Shown: positions 9,030 to 19,647 of the stretch, in pieces
Layout of the letters: every line of letters starts with the position of its first letter
Numbering within the stretch: the first letter of the stretch is position 1
From: Phytophthora colocasiae
Lineage: Eukaryota > Oomycota > Peronosporomycetes > Peronosporales > Peronosporaceae
NCBI GenBank assembly: GCA_018806915.1
Contig: JAGKQI010000047.1
Span: forward strand, 1,612,001-1,676,000
DNA length: 64,000 bases
Direction: 5' to 3'
Position numbers and translations under genes: made by a program
Notes under the pieces: model-generated
What the model saw: only the letters and a program-made list of their open reading frames with translations
Databases searched by the model: none
What the model was told of the DNA's origin: nothing

Positions 9030-10115
9030 CCCTTGCGTCCCGGATGACAGATCCGGGCAATCCCAAGTAGACGCTCGAATCATGTGTTCTGCCACGTCTC
9101 GAAGCATTCCAGGTCTGAGTCTTGTGTACACCGAAAAACACCAGCTCGACCAACGTCCCAATTTGATGACCAGCTCACTGCGTCCCGCAGCCCGCCCCAC
9201 CGATCCGCAGTGAGTGCGCCGAATATTCGGTTGGGTCTGCCCCACATGCTTCCGCGGCTCCTTTGATCGTCCTTGCTACCACGGCTTGTTGATCATCCTC
9301 CTTTGCCCTATCGACGTCAAGTAGGGCCCAGTCTGTTCTCCTCGACTTTGCAGTCGTTGTCTTGCTTGAAGACAAGCTTTTGCGGCTGCAACCGGGCACA
9401 GTTCCGGTAGGCCTGATCGATAATGGCGTATCACGCTTCCTTGTCTTGTTCGGTCCCCTTTGTGGGATCTGAAATGTATATCCACGGAGACTCCTCTGGA
9501 TGAACCCGGTCCGACCTGGGATCCATGGCGGTCCCGAATGATTACATCCTCTGCTTTTACACAGTGCACGGTGCCGGTTGATGAGTCACGGCTCACTGGT
9601 CCCCACAGCTCCGAGCTGCGATCCAAGAAGAAGAACCCGAGGAGGATTAACCCCCACAGGATATCGGTGACCTCTCCATTCGGGTCTGTCCGCTGCCCCA
9701 TAAGCTGCCGATGCATCTCGAGCAGCATGGGTGTGGTGACTGGCTGCTTCCGTTCCACCTGGCTGTGGGTGCGCTTATAGCCTTGAGCAATGAGCTCAAA
9801 TTCCGGAGTCTTGTAATTGAGTCGTGCGTTTCGAACGCTACGGTGGGCGAAGGCGACTGCCGCCATCTTGCCATCAAATGTCTGATACTTGTTTCCTCGT
9901 CCCTGGGAATTGTGTCCTTCGAGGGCACACAGTCCTGCGTAGAGACCGACGATACGGGTTTGCCGTTCTTGAGGGAGGCCGTCGATCCACACCGGAAATC
10001 CGAACTCACTGCAGAAGTTCCTCCAGTATCGGAACTTCTTGTCGTACGTGCCGAGTGTAGACTCGTTGATAGCCGCTCGTTTAAGTCGAGTTGTCTCTCT
10101 TGATATGTCTGCCAA
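9030..10115 (-). pseudogene. Tyrosine recombinase, DIRS unit 1 (frameshifted, 11-bp deletion)
   Basis: This would integrate the circular cDNA of the element. The N-terminal part (frame from 10115) has a SAM-like core-binding region starting about residue 18 (STLGTYDKKFRYW), the first catalytic Arg in LDRSSELWG, and a lysine in SHKGDRTRQG. The catalytic C-terminal part continues in another frame, with the box-II motif HSLRIG. Unit 1 has then lost 11 bp near 9192 relative to unit 2, which shifts the frame between HSLRIG and the GRWSSW...Y tyrosine region. It therefore has two frame breaks: one shared with unit 2 near 9330, and this private one. It cannot be active as it stands. Confidence 0.8.
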
Positions 10116-12037
10116 CCTGTCTGCAGGTCAGAACAGTCAGAGATGTTAGTCGGGTTGTGAACGTCACACGCCCTCGCTTCGGCCGACCGGGCCAGTATTC
10201 GGTTCACAGTGATTATGCACTTTCGAGCTGCTTGGACCAATGCCAATGAGCGCAAATGTTGCTGCGCTGTAGAGTCCCGGCTGAACATTGTTCGCAGAAG
10301 TCTGATCTCCCATGCATCGCGCACATACAAACGGAGTAGGCTCCACGACTTCTCGGACGGTGCCGCCACCTTCCATCGTATCATGAGATCCAGAAGTATC
10401 CGTGACAAGTCAACTTCGGTTACTTGTGACCCGCAATGCACCCGGTGCACTCGCTTCGGGGTAAGACCGAATACGAACACAGTCGCTGTGTCATGTAGAA
10501 TTACCCATCCGTCCGATTTAGGGGGCTCGGTGCCGAGCATCGTCAGAGGAACCCCTGCAAACTCGTTCTGGAACACCAGATTGTTCCACCAGAGCAGATC
10601 GAGCCTCAGAGATGTCGTCATAGGAGTTCCGCTCCTACCTGCTCTCTTGGAGGCTAGCTGCGCGAATACGATTCGCTGCATGAAGGGTTTTGCAATCGGT
10701 ATGAATGTCACCATGACGGAGGATCCCCACGAGAGATTCCAATCGTTTGTGTGATACGAACCGCTGCTTGAGCGTGTCCTGCACCGTTTGCTTTACCTTG
10801 TCAATCTTCCTACGTGGAAGAGTAGCGGTGGCTTCGGGAATATTCCAGTCGATGCCGACTGCATGGAACTGTTCCATCTACGTGGTAAACTTGCCCTCGT
10901 GCCAACCATCGTTCCCGAATACCAACTTAACCGCATCTCGAAGACGGCGCTCCGCGCGCAGGAGTCTGCCTCCATATCCACCTCAATAAGCACGATGTCG
11001 TCTACCCACTGGTATATCCACATGGGTTCTGGTAATCCGAGCACATACGATGTGCCTGCCCGCTGGTAGTGCCTTACTGCTTTCCCCATTATGGCAAAGA
11101 ATCCGGGAGAAGCTGTCCACCCGAATACGGCTGATCCAGATACGATACCGACTTGTGATTGGGGAAGGGTGCCCACGAATGCGGGTGCATGCCGTTCGTG
11201 CACTGGCACGTGGAGGAATGCCTCCGCAATATCTGCCCCAAGCGCGAAGATGCGACAACCTGGGTATCGACGGCGAAGTTCTGTAACTCGCAGGGCAATA
11301 TGGAAGTATGCTTCCCACCGAGCGTCCGGTGTCAGCTCGGTGTCTGTTGCCTCGTTCACGGATGCCCCTACGGGGCCCGCTAGATTGTGAATTGTCCGCC
11401 CGTCTTCCGTTATGGGAATGTCTTTCTTCGGGACTAGCGCAAAGGCGCTCGCTTGAAATCCTGGATCAGCTGCCAGGATCTCTATATTGGCAAGAAGGCA
11501 ACGGCCTCGATAGTAGTCCTTCAAGAGACGGTGATTCACAATCGCTGCTCAGCTTACACCGCTTGGGTAATTGGCCGGTAGTGGGCGGACTCCGATCCGT
11601 TCCACGTCTGTCCGCCAATGTGGTATGACCCCGTGTTCTGCAATTGCACAGAGACGCTGTAACCCTGGATAATCTGCCAAGTGTGTTCGGTACAACTTGG
11701 GACGAAGAGCCTTATTAGGACGAGGGTCCCTTGAGGTCTGCCCTCTGAGAATACGTAAGGCTCCTGCAATACCTACATTCGGTAGGCTAACCACTGCAGT
11801 CAAGAATTCCACGTCCGTGTGAGGGATCTCCAAACGATCTGCGTTTGGTTTGATGAACAATGTGTTCTCGCAAAACGGAATGCCGTTGGTTAAGGCTAGG
11901 GCCTTGAAGGTACGGAAAATGTCCGCCGGCACACACCGCGTGATCCCGTTAATGACGCACTCTCTGCTGACGTCTGTGTCAAAAGGAAATGCCTCTGATC
12001 GAGCCGTCGTAGAGCGTGTCAAAGCTGGTGACCGCAA
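10116..12037 (-). pseudogene. Reverse transcriptase region, DIRS unit 1 (broken)
   Basis: In coding order, an N-terminal stretch (12037-11549) ends at an in-frame TGA near 11548. The main RT domain follows (11539-about 10880) with the finger motif FALVPKK, motif A in GADIAEAFLHVP, motif B in FGWTASPGFF, and the catalytic motif C in YQWVDDIVLIE. The thumb (LPRRKIDK...LESLVGILRH) sits in a second frame at 10877-10690, and the text returns to the first frame below about 10714. After the thumb, where DIRS elements normally carry RNase H, only a weak remnant is seen (HDTATVFVFGL). All these breaks recur identically in unit 2. Confidence 0.8.
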
Positions 12038-12827
12038 CGTCGCCGCCGTCTGTATGTCAGATGGGATGGAGGTTCACGAAGAAATCGGTGTCGTACTATA
12101 TGTACCACCCGGTTGTAGTCCGATAGAACCAGAGACCAGCGGGCTACCCATTGATCCCGATAATATTCGGTGAATCCTGGCAATTCGCCAAATTCACATC
12201 CTCGTGATGTTGGTTCCGCCGGGTCGACAGTGGTAGGCCACTGAGTCGACTCCGCTGTGAACGATGTTGTAGCGTCCAAATCCAAATCCATGACCCAGTT
12301 GCACAGACCGTCTGCAGCAACATTGAATCTCCGCGGCACTGCATTCGCTACTGTCACGCCCGTGTGGAGGAATGTCTCCCGGATTGACCGAATTAGAGGG
12401 GCCAGATTTGGAGCGCTGACCCGATATGTCGATAGTGTCAGGGAAATTATCAAAGCTGAATCACCGAAGACGCGTACGAAACCGTTAGGACGGTTTGTTG
12501 CTAGCCAATGTAATCCAGCAAGTAGCCCGCGTGCTTCCATTTTGTTGTTAGTGCAGTCCCCACGGACTGAGCAGGCCAACCACCACGCCGGATGCCCGGC
12601 GAGGTCCAAACGCAACATGCAAACGCTCCTTGTCGATGGGCTCTACGGAACCCACCGTCGAACGCAAGAATGCAAACTTCCGAGGCTGTTGCAGCGTACA
12701 AGGGCGCGGTAGTGTTGGTGCACGGCACCGGGAAGACCGACCGAGCTAGGGCTAGCGGTCGGCGACATGGCAAACGAGGTGAAGTAGAGTCGAAAGTCGA
12801 TGTTGAATAAAATGTAGACGCCTTCAA
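12019..12827 (-). pseudogene. RNase H domain, DIRS unit 1 (upstream of RT, one frameshift)
   Basis: An RNase HI fold signature is spread over two frames. The first strand with catalytic Asp lies in ILAFDGGFRR (frame of 12827). After a shift near 12605, the next pieces are Glu in NNKMEARGLLAGL, Asp in VFGDSALI, and Asp in RFNVAADGL (frame of 12618). The N-N-K-x-E-A and AAD-x-L forms resemble cellular/archaeal-type RNase H rather than the retroviral type. It lies between the Gag ORF and the RT, that is 5' of RT, which is not the usual RT-RNase H order. The frameshift is also in unit 2. Confidence 0.75.
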
Positions 12828-12851
12828 ACCCTGACTGTCACCTCCGAGGCG

Positions 12852-15548
12852 TCAGTGCTGTAGGTTCGGGTGATCGGTGGCCAATGCGCCGTATTTGGAT
12901 GTGACGTACGACGTCACCTCCTCAGGGAGCTGCACCTTCTCGTGAGGGTGCTTGCAGGAACGAAAACTGCAGCCAGTCTGCGTCTGACTTCGCAGGCAGA
13001 TCGCCTTGCCGTTGTGCGTGAGGATTAAGCGCAGGATGTGCGGTGGAACCGGGGATGTAGTTGTCCGTTCCCGACGCTGTCGACGCGTATTGAGATGGGA
13101 TCCAGTCGCAGCGGAAGACCCACTGTGTACCCAAGTCCGAATTAGCGCCCGTTCAATGACGTGGCGCACCATGCGAATAGAATCCGGGGAATCATGGGCC
13201 ATGATGCTACGGGCATCCCTTTCCAGAAGAGAACCATGCCGACCATCGTTAATGGTGTTGAAAAGCACCGTGAAGACGTGCGAATACAGGTTAATCACAG
13301 CGTGCACCAAACTGTCCGGGGCGTCATCATACAATCCAGCGAGAGAGTCCGTGTGTACCGCGTTGAGCACCGAGGCTACGGCTCTCGGATACCATTCAAC
13401 AGCTGCCCCTTGAAGACAGTACAGAGTGGCACGTAGATCTTCCATAGTACGGATGCTCTCGACCGGACTCGTATCTGCCGAAGCCCATGTCGCTGGGTCG
13501 TGCTGCACTGCTCTCCCACCACCAGCATCCGCTGCCGGCGGCAGGAAATGATCCAATTGACGCGTTCCAAAGTTTACCGCGAACAACATTTTTGCTGTCA
13601 CTTTCGTGACCCGATACTGACCACGCCTCGTTTCCCTTTGCTGGATTGTTGAGACCCGGTCTTGCCAATTGAGGCGCCAAAACGATGTTAGTTCAGATGC
13701 AATGTACCTACCCGCTGGTCTCGGACCAACTTGAGCCGTCTGATGCACGTTCACTTCCGCTGCGGATGGTCGCAATGCCGATCCTCCTGTCTGGAACTCA
13801 GTCGGCGCGATGAACCGCTCCTGGATGCGGTCGTCATATCTCCACTGGCCCTGTCGAGGTGATGACGAGGGCGCCAAGTATCGAGGAGACTCCTGTCTCT
13901 GGCTACGGCCGTGCTCGAGTCTGGGACTGTCCCAATAGCTATGTGCTATGGCAACTCCGTCACGGGGGGGTGCACGGCTACGGCCGTCGTCATATCCACT
14001 AGACCTGGTGTAGGAGGGATCCCCGTTCGGATGGAGCCCGTGGTTCGGCGGCCGTCCCTGCCTCGGTGTGTGGCTGTGGTCAGTACGCTGAGGGCGGCCT
14101 GATGGTGTTCTGCGGCCGCGTGATCGTGAACGTGATCGGCTACGTGATCGTCTCTCACGAGATAGACGGCTGGAGGCCGGGCTACGGCTGCGGCTTCGAT
14201 GTCGGTGTGCACTGTCGGTATGCACCTGAAGATGAGGTGGACCTTGAGGGCTGTGAGGTGATGGCTGAGACGGCTTGGCCTGCGAACGTTGACGCAGCAC
14301 TTGTTCCTGCAATAGTTGTTGACTCGCCGCCTGTGCAGCAAGCATCTGTTGAGTAGTCTTCGTGAGCTCCAAGATCGCCGTTAGCACTGCGTCTGCCGCG
14401 GGCGGTGCCGTAGGAACCGGCACATCCAAAGCCGCCGGTGTAACCGTTGCTGCCGTCGCGGGCTCGGCTGGATTAGTAGACATCGCCGCCCTCGAAACGT
14501 CCGACGGTTCGGGGCGAGGTTGCGCCAGTGGAGTTGCCTGAAAGTTGCTCAGCTGAATGATCTGAAACGACAGAGGAAGAGGCCGTCCCTTCGAGAGCCC
14601 CGTGGCCAAGATCGTCGAAGGAGACTCCTCGTCGCTGTCGACGTCCATGTCCATACGTGTCGAGAGTTTGGGAGGTCCCAAGAACTGCTTAGTATACTGC
14701 CATTGTGTTATGGTAATGGCCCGGCCAAACTCCGTCACCACAGCAATCGACTCCGAGCCGAAGTACACTGTAGTGTCCGATCCTGCTGGTACGAACGTGT
14801 CCTTGAATAGTTTCTGTAGATCTGCATCGGGAATGTCCGGCACAGCTAGTTCCTTCCATCGCGAACGAAAGCGTCGCGCACGTTGGTTGGGTCTGGAGTT
14901 AATAGGAACTCCATGACACCAGCCGACCATAAACTCGTCTCTCTCCACTCGAGCTTGCCATGCGGCATCACATGGGATCAATACGTACACCGGACTGTCT
15001 GTAGCCCGATGCCGTATCTCCACGAAGCATACGAAACGACTTGCAGGTTGGAGCACGGCCCCGGTGGCCGTACGGAATGATAGGGATCGTGTAGTACGGT
15101 ATAGTACAATCTGACCGAGGGCGTAGGCGCCCAGCTGCACTTCCACGTAATGGCGAGGGCCATTGTCTTCCTCGGCTACGAAGCACGTGTGAAAGCGCAC
15201 GAACCGGTATAGCATCAACAGGGGACGCTCGTTAATCTCGTCTCGTAGGTTCTCGTCCGGGCGAGTCAGGCGCGTGTAGGGAATAAGCACGTCGGTCTCA
15301 GCCAATCTGTTGAGCCCCGCCGGGCGCGGGGGGCATGTGTCGAATTCGCTCGGGTAGAAGATGAGCTCGCACATCCAGCCAGGTCTCCGAGAAGAGTCGT
15401 CCACGATGAAGTCACAAGCGGTATCCGGCGTGATGTGGCGTGGCTCGCGTAGGCGGACGTAAATGGGCCCGTCCCATGAGCCGTCCGACAGCTCATGGGG
15501 GAACTCAAGGCGTACGATAGCCTGACGCCGGCTGTCTGCGCGCGACAC
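12852..15548 (-). CDS. Gag-like protein with RS domain and CCCH finger, DIRS unit 1
   Basis: The open frame is 898 codons and uninterrupted. The N-terminal 300 residues are of unknown fold. About 355-430 is Ala/Pro/Thr-rich with a coiled-coil-like Gln stretch. About 449-487 is an Arg/Ser dipeptide-rich domain. The rest includes a probable capsid-like helical region (about 640-830) and a C-terminal zinc-finger motif C-x8-C-x4-C-x3-H (about 848-866). The RS domain and CCCH finger suggest RNA binding in the nucleus. The frame opens with GTG. An ATG lies 19 nt further upstream but is out of frame across a run of seven C (15555-15561); six C would bring it into frame. The equivalent in unit 2 is broken. 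Confidence 0.75.
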   Translation of the reverse strand: MSRADSRRQAIVRLEFPHELSDGSWDGPIYVRLREPRHITPDTACDFIVDDSSRRPGWMCELIFYPSEFDTCPPRPAGLNRLAETDVLIPYTRLTRPDENLRDEINERPLLMLYRFVRFHTCFVAEEDNGPRHYVEVQLGAYALGQIVLYRTTRSLSFRTATGAVLQPASRFVCFVEIRHRATDSPVYVLIPCDAAWQARVERDEFMVGWCHGVPINSRPNQRARRFRSRWKELAVPDIPDADLQKLFKDTFVPAGSDTTVYFGSESIAVVTEFGRAITITQWQYTKQFLGPPKLSTRMDMDVDSDEESPSTILATGLSKGRPLPLSFQIIQLSNFQATPLAQPRPEPSDVSRAAMSTNPAEPATAATVTPAALDVPVPTAPPAADAVLTAILELTKTTQQMLAAQAASQQLLQEQVLRQRSQAKPSQPSPHSPQGPPHLQVHTDSAHRHRSRSRSPASSRLSRERRSRSRSRSRSRGRRTPSGRPQRTDHSHTPRQGRPPNHGLHPNGDPSYTRSSGYDDGRSRAPPRDGVAIAHSYWDSPRLEHGRSQRQESPRYLAPSSSPRQGQWRYDDRIQERFIAPTEFQTGGSALRPSAAEVNVHQTAQVGPRPAGRYIASELTSFWRLNWQDRVSTIQQRETRRGQYRVTKVTAKMLFAVNFGTRQLDHFLPPAADAGGGRAVQHDPATWASADTSPVESIRTMEDLRATLYCLQGAAVEWYPRAVASVLNAVHTDSLAGLYDDAPDSLVHAVINLYSHVFTVLFNTINDGRHGSLLERDARSIMAHDSPDSIRMVRHVIERALIRTWVHSGSSAATGSHLNTRRQRRERTTTSPVPPHILRLILTHNGKAICLRSQTQTGCSFRSCKHPHEKVQLPEEVTSYVTSKYGALATDHPNLQH

Positions 15549-15565
15549 CGACGCTGGGGGGGTTC

Positions 15566-15741
15566 ATTTTCGCGGGAGCCCGGCTCCTTTCTCCGTGGAC
15601 TATGTGTCCAGGACTATGTGTCCTTCCTTGCGCTGGAACACTTGCTGTTCAGCCAGCGAACTCGCGAATGCCGTGAGTTTCGCCTTTTCTCGGAAACATC
15701 CGGTTCGCTTCGCCGCCTAACCGGTTCACCGAACCGTGCAC
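15566..15741 (-). repeat. DIRS A repeat at internal junction (176 bp)
   Basis: It serves both as A2 of the downstream end of unit 2 and A1 of unit 1 in coding orientation. It carries the 14-bp duplication also present at 22361-22536. Confidence 0.85.
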
Positions 15742-15814
15742 TTTCCTCAGTTGTCTTCACGCACGGCGAAAGGGGAAATACTTGATTAGTTAGCGAAGCT
15801 TGGCTTCTCAACCC
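15742..15814 (-). repeat. DIRS B repeat (B1 of unit 2)
   Basis: It matches the 74-bp B repeat with two substitutions and one deleted base. Confidence 0.85.
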
Positions 15815-16911
15815 CCCTTGCGTCCCGGATGACAGATCCGGGCAATCCCAAGTAGACGCTCGAATCATGTGTTCTGCCACGTCTCGAAGCATTCCAGGTC
15901 TGAGTCTTGTGTACACCGAAAAACACCAGCTCGACCAACGTCCCAATTTGATGACCAGCTCACTGCGTCCCGCAGCCAGAAGAGCGCACGCCTCACCGAT
16001 CCGCAGTGAGTGCGCCGAATATTCGGTTGGGTCTGCCCCACATGCTTCCGCGGCTCCTTTGATCGTCCTTGCTACCACGGCTTGTTGATCATCCTCCTTT
16101 GCCCTATCGACGTCAAGTAGGGCCCAGTCTGTTCTCCTCGACTTTGCAGTCGTTGTCTTGCTTGAAGACAAGCTTTTGCGGCTGCAACCGGGCACAGTTC
16201 CGGTAGGCCTGATCGATAATGGCGTATCACGCTTCCTTGTCTTGTTCGGTCCCCTTTGTGGGATCTGAAATGTATATCCACGGAGACTCCTCTGGATGAA
16301 CCCGGTCCGACCTGGGATCCATGGCGGTCCCGAATGATTACATCCTCTGCTTTTACACAGTGCACGGTGCCGGTTGATGAGTCACGGCTCACTGGTCCCC
16401 ACAGCTCCGAGCTGCGATCCAAGAAGAAGAACCCGAGGAGGATTAACCCCCACAGGATATCGGTGACCTCTCCATTCGGGTCTGTCCGCTGCCCCATAAG
16501 CTGCCGATGCATCTCGAGCAGCATGGGTGTGGTGACTGGCTGCTTCCGTTCCACCTGGCTGTGGGTGCGCTTATAGCCTTGAGCAATGAGCTCAAATTCC
16601 GGAGTCTTGTAATTGAGTCGTGCGTTTCGAACGCTACGGTGGGCGAAGGCGACTGCCGCCATCTTGCCATCACATGTCTGATACTTGTTTCCTCGTCCCT
16701 GGGAATTGTGTCCTTCGAGGGCACACAGTCCTGCGTAGAGACCGACGATACGGGTTTGCCGTTCTTGAGGGAGGCCGTCGATCCACACCGGAAATCCGAA
16801 CTCACTGCAGAAGTTCCTCCAGTATCGGAACTTCTTGTCGTACGTGCCGAGTGTAGACTCGTTGATAGCCGCTCGTTTAAGTCGAGTTGTCTCTCTTGAT
16901 ATGTCTGCCAA
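15780..16911 (-). pseudogene. Tyrosine recombinase, DIRS unit 2 (one frameshift)
   Basis: The domains are the same as in unit 1: catalytic Arg in LDRSSELWG, Lys in SHKGDRTRQG, then after a frame change near 16130 the motifs HSLRIGEA, LGRWSSW and the nucleophilic Tyr in SVYTR. Unlike unit 1, the region between HSLRIG and the Tyr is intact, so a single frameshift (shared by both units) separates the two halves. The C-terminal frame runs on into the terminal repeats before stopping at 15614. If the frameshift were bypassed, this copy would retain the full R-K-HxxR-W-Y set. Confidence 0.8.
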
Positions 16912-18833
16912 CCTGTCTGCAGGTCAGAACAGTCAGAGATGTTAGTCGGGTTGTGAACGTCACACGCCCTCGCTTCGGCCGACCGGGCCAGTATTCGGTT
17001 CACAGTGATTATGCACTTTCGAGCTGCTTGGACCAATGCCAATGAGCGCAAATGTTGCTGCGCTGTAGAGTCCCGGCTGAACATTGTTCGCAGAAGTCTG
17101 ATCTCCCATGCATCGCGCACATACAAACGGAGTAGGCTCCACGACTTCTCGGACGGTGCCGCCACCTTCCATCGTATCATGAGATCCAGAAGTATCCGTG
17201 ACAAGTCAACTTCGGTTACTTGTGACCCGCAATGCACCCGGTGCACTCGCTTCGGGGTAAGACCGAATACGAACACAGTCGCTGTGTCATGTAGAATTAC
17301 CCATCCGTCCGATTTAGGGGGCTCGGTGCCGAGCATCGTCAGAGGAACCCCTGCAAACTCGTTCTGGAACACCAGATTGTTCCACCAGAGCAGATCGAGC
17401 CTCAGAGATGTCGTCATAGGAGTTCCGCTCCTACCTGCTCTCTTGGAGGCTAGCTGCGCGAATACGATTCGCTGCATGAAGGGTTTTGCAATCGGTATGA
17501 ATGTCACCATGACGGAGGATCCCCACGAGAGATTCCAATCGTTTGTGTGATACGAACCGCTGCTTGAGCGTGTCCTGCACCGTTTGCTTTACCTTGTCAA
17601 TCTTCCTACGTGGAAGAGTAGCGGTGGCTTCGGGAATATTCCAGTCGATGCCGACTGCATGGAACTGTTCCATCTACGTGGTAAACTTGCCCTCGTGCCA
17701 ACCATCGTTCCCGAATACCAACTTAACCGCATCTCGAAGACGGCGCTCCGCGCGCAGGAGTCTGCCTCCATATCCACCTCAATAAGCACGATGTCGTCTA
17801 CCCACTGGTATATCCACATGGGTTCTGGTAATCCGAGCACATACGATGTGCCTGCCCGCTGGTAGTGCCTTACTGCTTTCCCCATTATGGCAAAGAATCC
17901 GGGAGAAGCTGTCCACCCGAATACGGCTGATCCAGATACGATACCGACTTGTGATTGGGGAAGGGTGCCCACGAATGCGGGTGCATGCCGTTCGTGCACT
18001 GGCACGTGGAGGAATGCCTCCGCAATATCTGCCCCAAGCGCGAAGATGCGACAACCTGGGTATCGACGGCGAAGTTCTGTAACTCGCAGGGCAATATGGA
18101 AGTATGCTTCCCACCGAGCGTCCGGTGTCAGCTCGGTGTCTGTTGCCTCGTTCACGGATGCCCCTACGGGGGCCGCTAGATTGTGAATTGTCCGCCCGTC
18201 TTCCGTTATGGGAATGTCTTTCTTCGGGACTAGCGCAAAGGCGCTCGCTTGAAATCCTGGATCAGCTGCCAGGATCTCTATATTGGCAAGAAGGCAACGG
18301 CCTCGATAGTAGTCCTTCAAGAGACGGTGATTCACAATCGCTGCTCAGCTTACACCGCTTGGGTAATTGGCCGGTAGTGGGCGGACTCCGATCCGTTCCA
18401 CGTCTGTCCGCCAATGTGGTATGACCCCGTGTTCTGCAATTGCACAGAGACGCTGTAACCCTGGATAATCTGCCAAGTGTGTTCGGTACAACTTGGGACG
18501 AAGAGCCTTATTAGGACGAGGGTCCCTTGAGGTCTGCCCTCTGAGAATACGTAAGGCTCCTGCAATACCTACATTCGGTAGGCTAACCACTGCAGTCAAG
18601 AATTCCACGTCCGTGTGAGGGATCTCCAAACGATCTGCGTTTGGTTTGATGAACAATGTGTTCTCGCAAAACGGAATGCCGTTGGTTAAGGCTAGGGCCT
18701 TGAAGGTACGGAAAATGTCCGCCGGCACACACCGCGTGATCCCGTTAATGACGCACTCTCTGCTGACGTCTGTGTCAAAAGGAAATGCCTCTGATCGAGC
18801 CGTCGTAGAGCGTGTCAAAGCTGGTGACCGCAA
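16912..18833 (-). pseudogene. Reverse transcriptase region, DIRS unit 2 (broken)
   Basis: This is the copy of the unit 1 RT shifted by 6,796 bp, with the same in-frame TGA (near 18344) and the same two frame changes around the thumb. Motifs A, B and C (GADIAEAF, FGWTASPGFF, WVDDIVLIE) are present. The visible differences are single substitutions, for example one Gly/Ala change before motif A. Confidence 0.8.
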
Positions 18834-19623
18834 CGTCGCCGCCGTCTGTATGTCAGATGGGATGGAGGTTCACGAAGAAATCGGTGTCGTACTATATGTA
18901 CCACCCGGTTGTAGTCCGATAGAACCAGAGACCAGCGGGCTACCCATTGATCCCGATAATATTCGGTGAATCCTGGCAATTCGCCAAATTCACATCCTCG
19001 TGATGTTGGTTCCGCCGGGTCGACAGTGGTAGGCCACTGAGTCGACTCCGCTGTGAACGATGTTGTAGCGTCCAAATCCAAATCCATGACCCAGTTGCAC
19101 AGACCGTCTGCAGCAACATTGAATCTCCGCGGCACTGCATTCGCTACTGTCACGCCCGTGTGGAGGAATGTCTCCCGGATTGACCGAATTAGAGGGGCCA
19201 GATTTGGAGCGCTGACCCGATATGTCGATAGTGTCAGGGAAATTATCAAAGCTGAATCACCGAAGACGCGTACGAAACCGTTAGGACGGTTTGTTGCTAG
19301 CCAATGTAATCCAGCAAGTAGCCCGCGTGCTTCCATTTTGTTGTTAGTGCAGTCCCCACGGACTGAGCAGGCCAACCACCACGCCGGATGCCCGGCGAGG
19401 TCCAAACGCAACATGCAAACGCTCCTTGTCGATGGGCTCTACGGAACCCACCGTCGAACGCAAGAATGCAAACTTCCGAGGCTGTTGCAGCGTACAAGGG
19501 CGCGGTAGTGTTGGTGCACGGCACCGGGAAGACCGACCGAGCTAGGGCTAGCGGTCGGCGACATGGCAAACGAGGTGAAGTAGAGTCGAAAGTCGATGTT
19601 GAATAAAATGTAGACGCCTTCAA
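18815..19623 (-). pseudogene. RNase H domain, DIRS unit 2 (one frameshift)
   Basis: Same as 12019-12827: Asp in AFDGG, then a frame change near 19400, then NKMEARG, FGDSAL and NVAADGL. It again lies 5' of the RT in coding orientation. Confidence 0.75.
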
Positions 19624-19647
19624 ACCCTGACTGTCACCTCCGAGGCG

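Noticed and set aside
10209..10754. 181-codon + frame repeated at 17005-17550
   Set aside because: It is the antisense of the RT/post-thumb coding region in both DIRS units. It has no domain and the minus strand carries the RT motifs.
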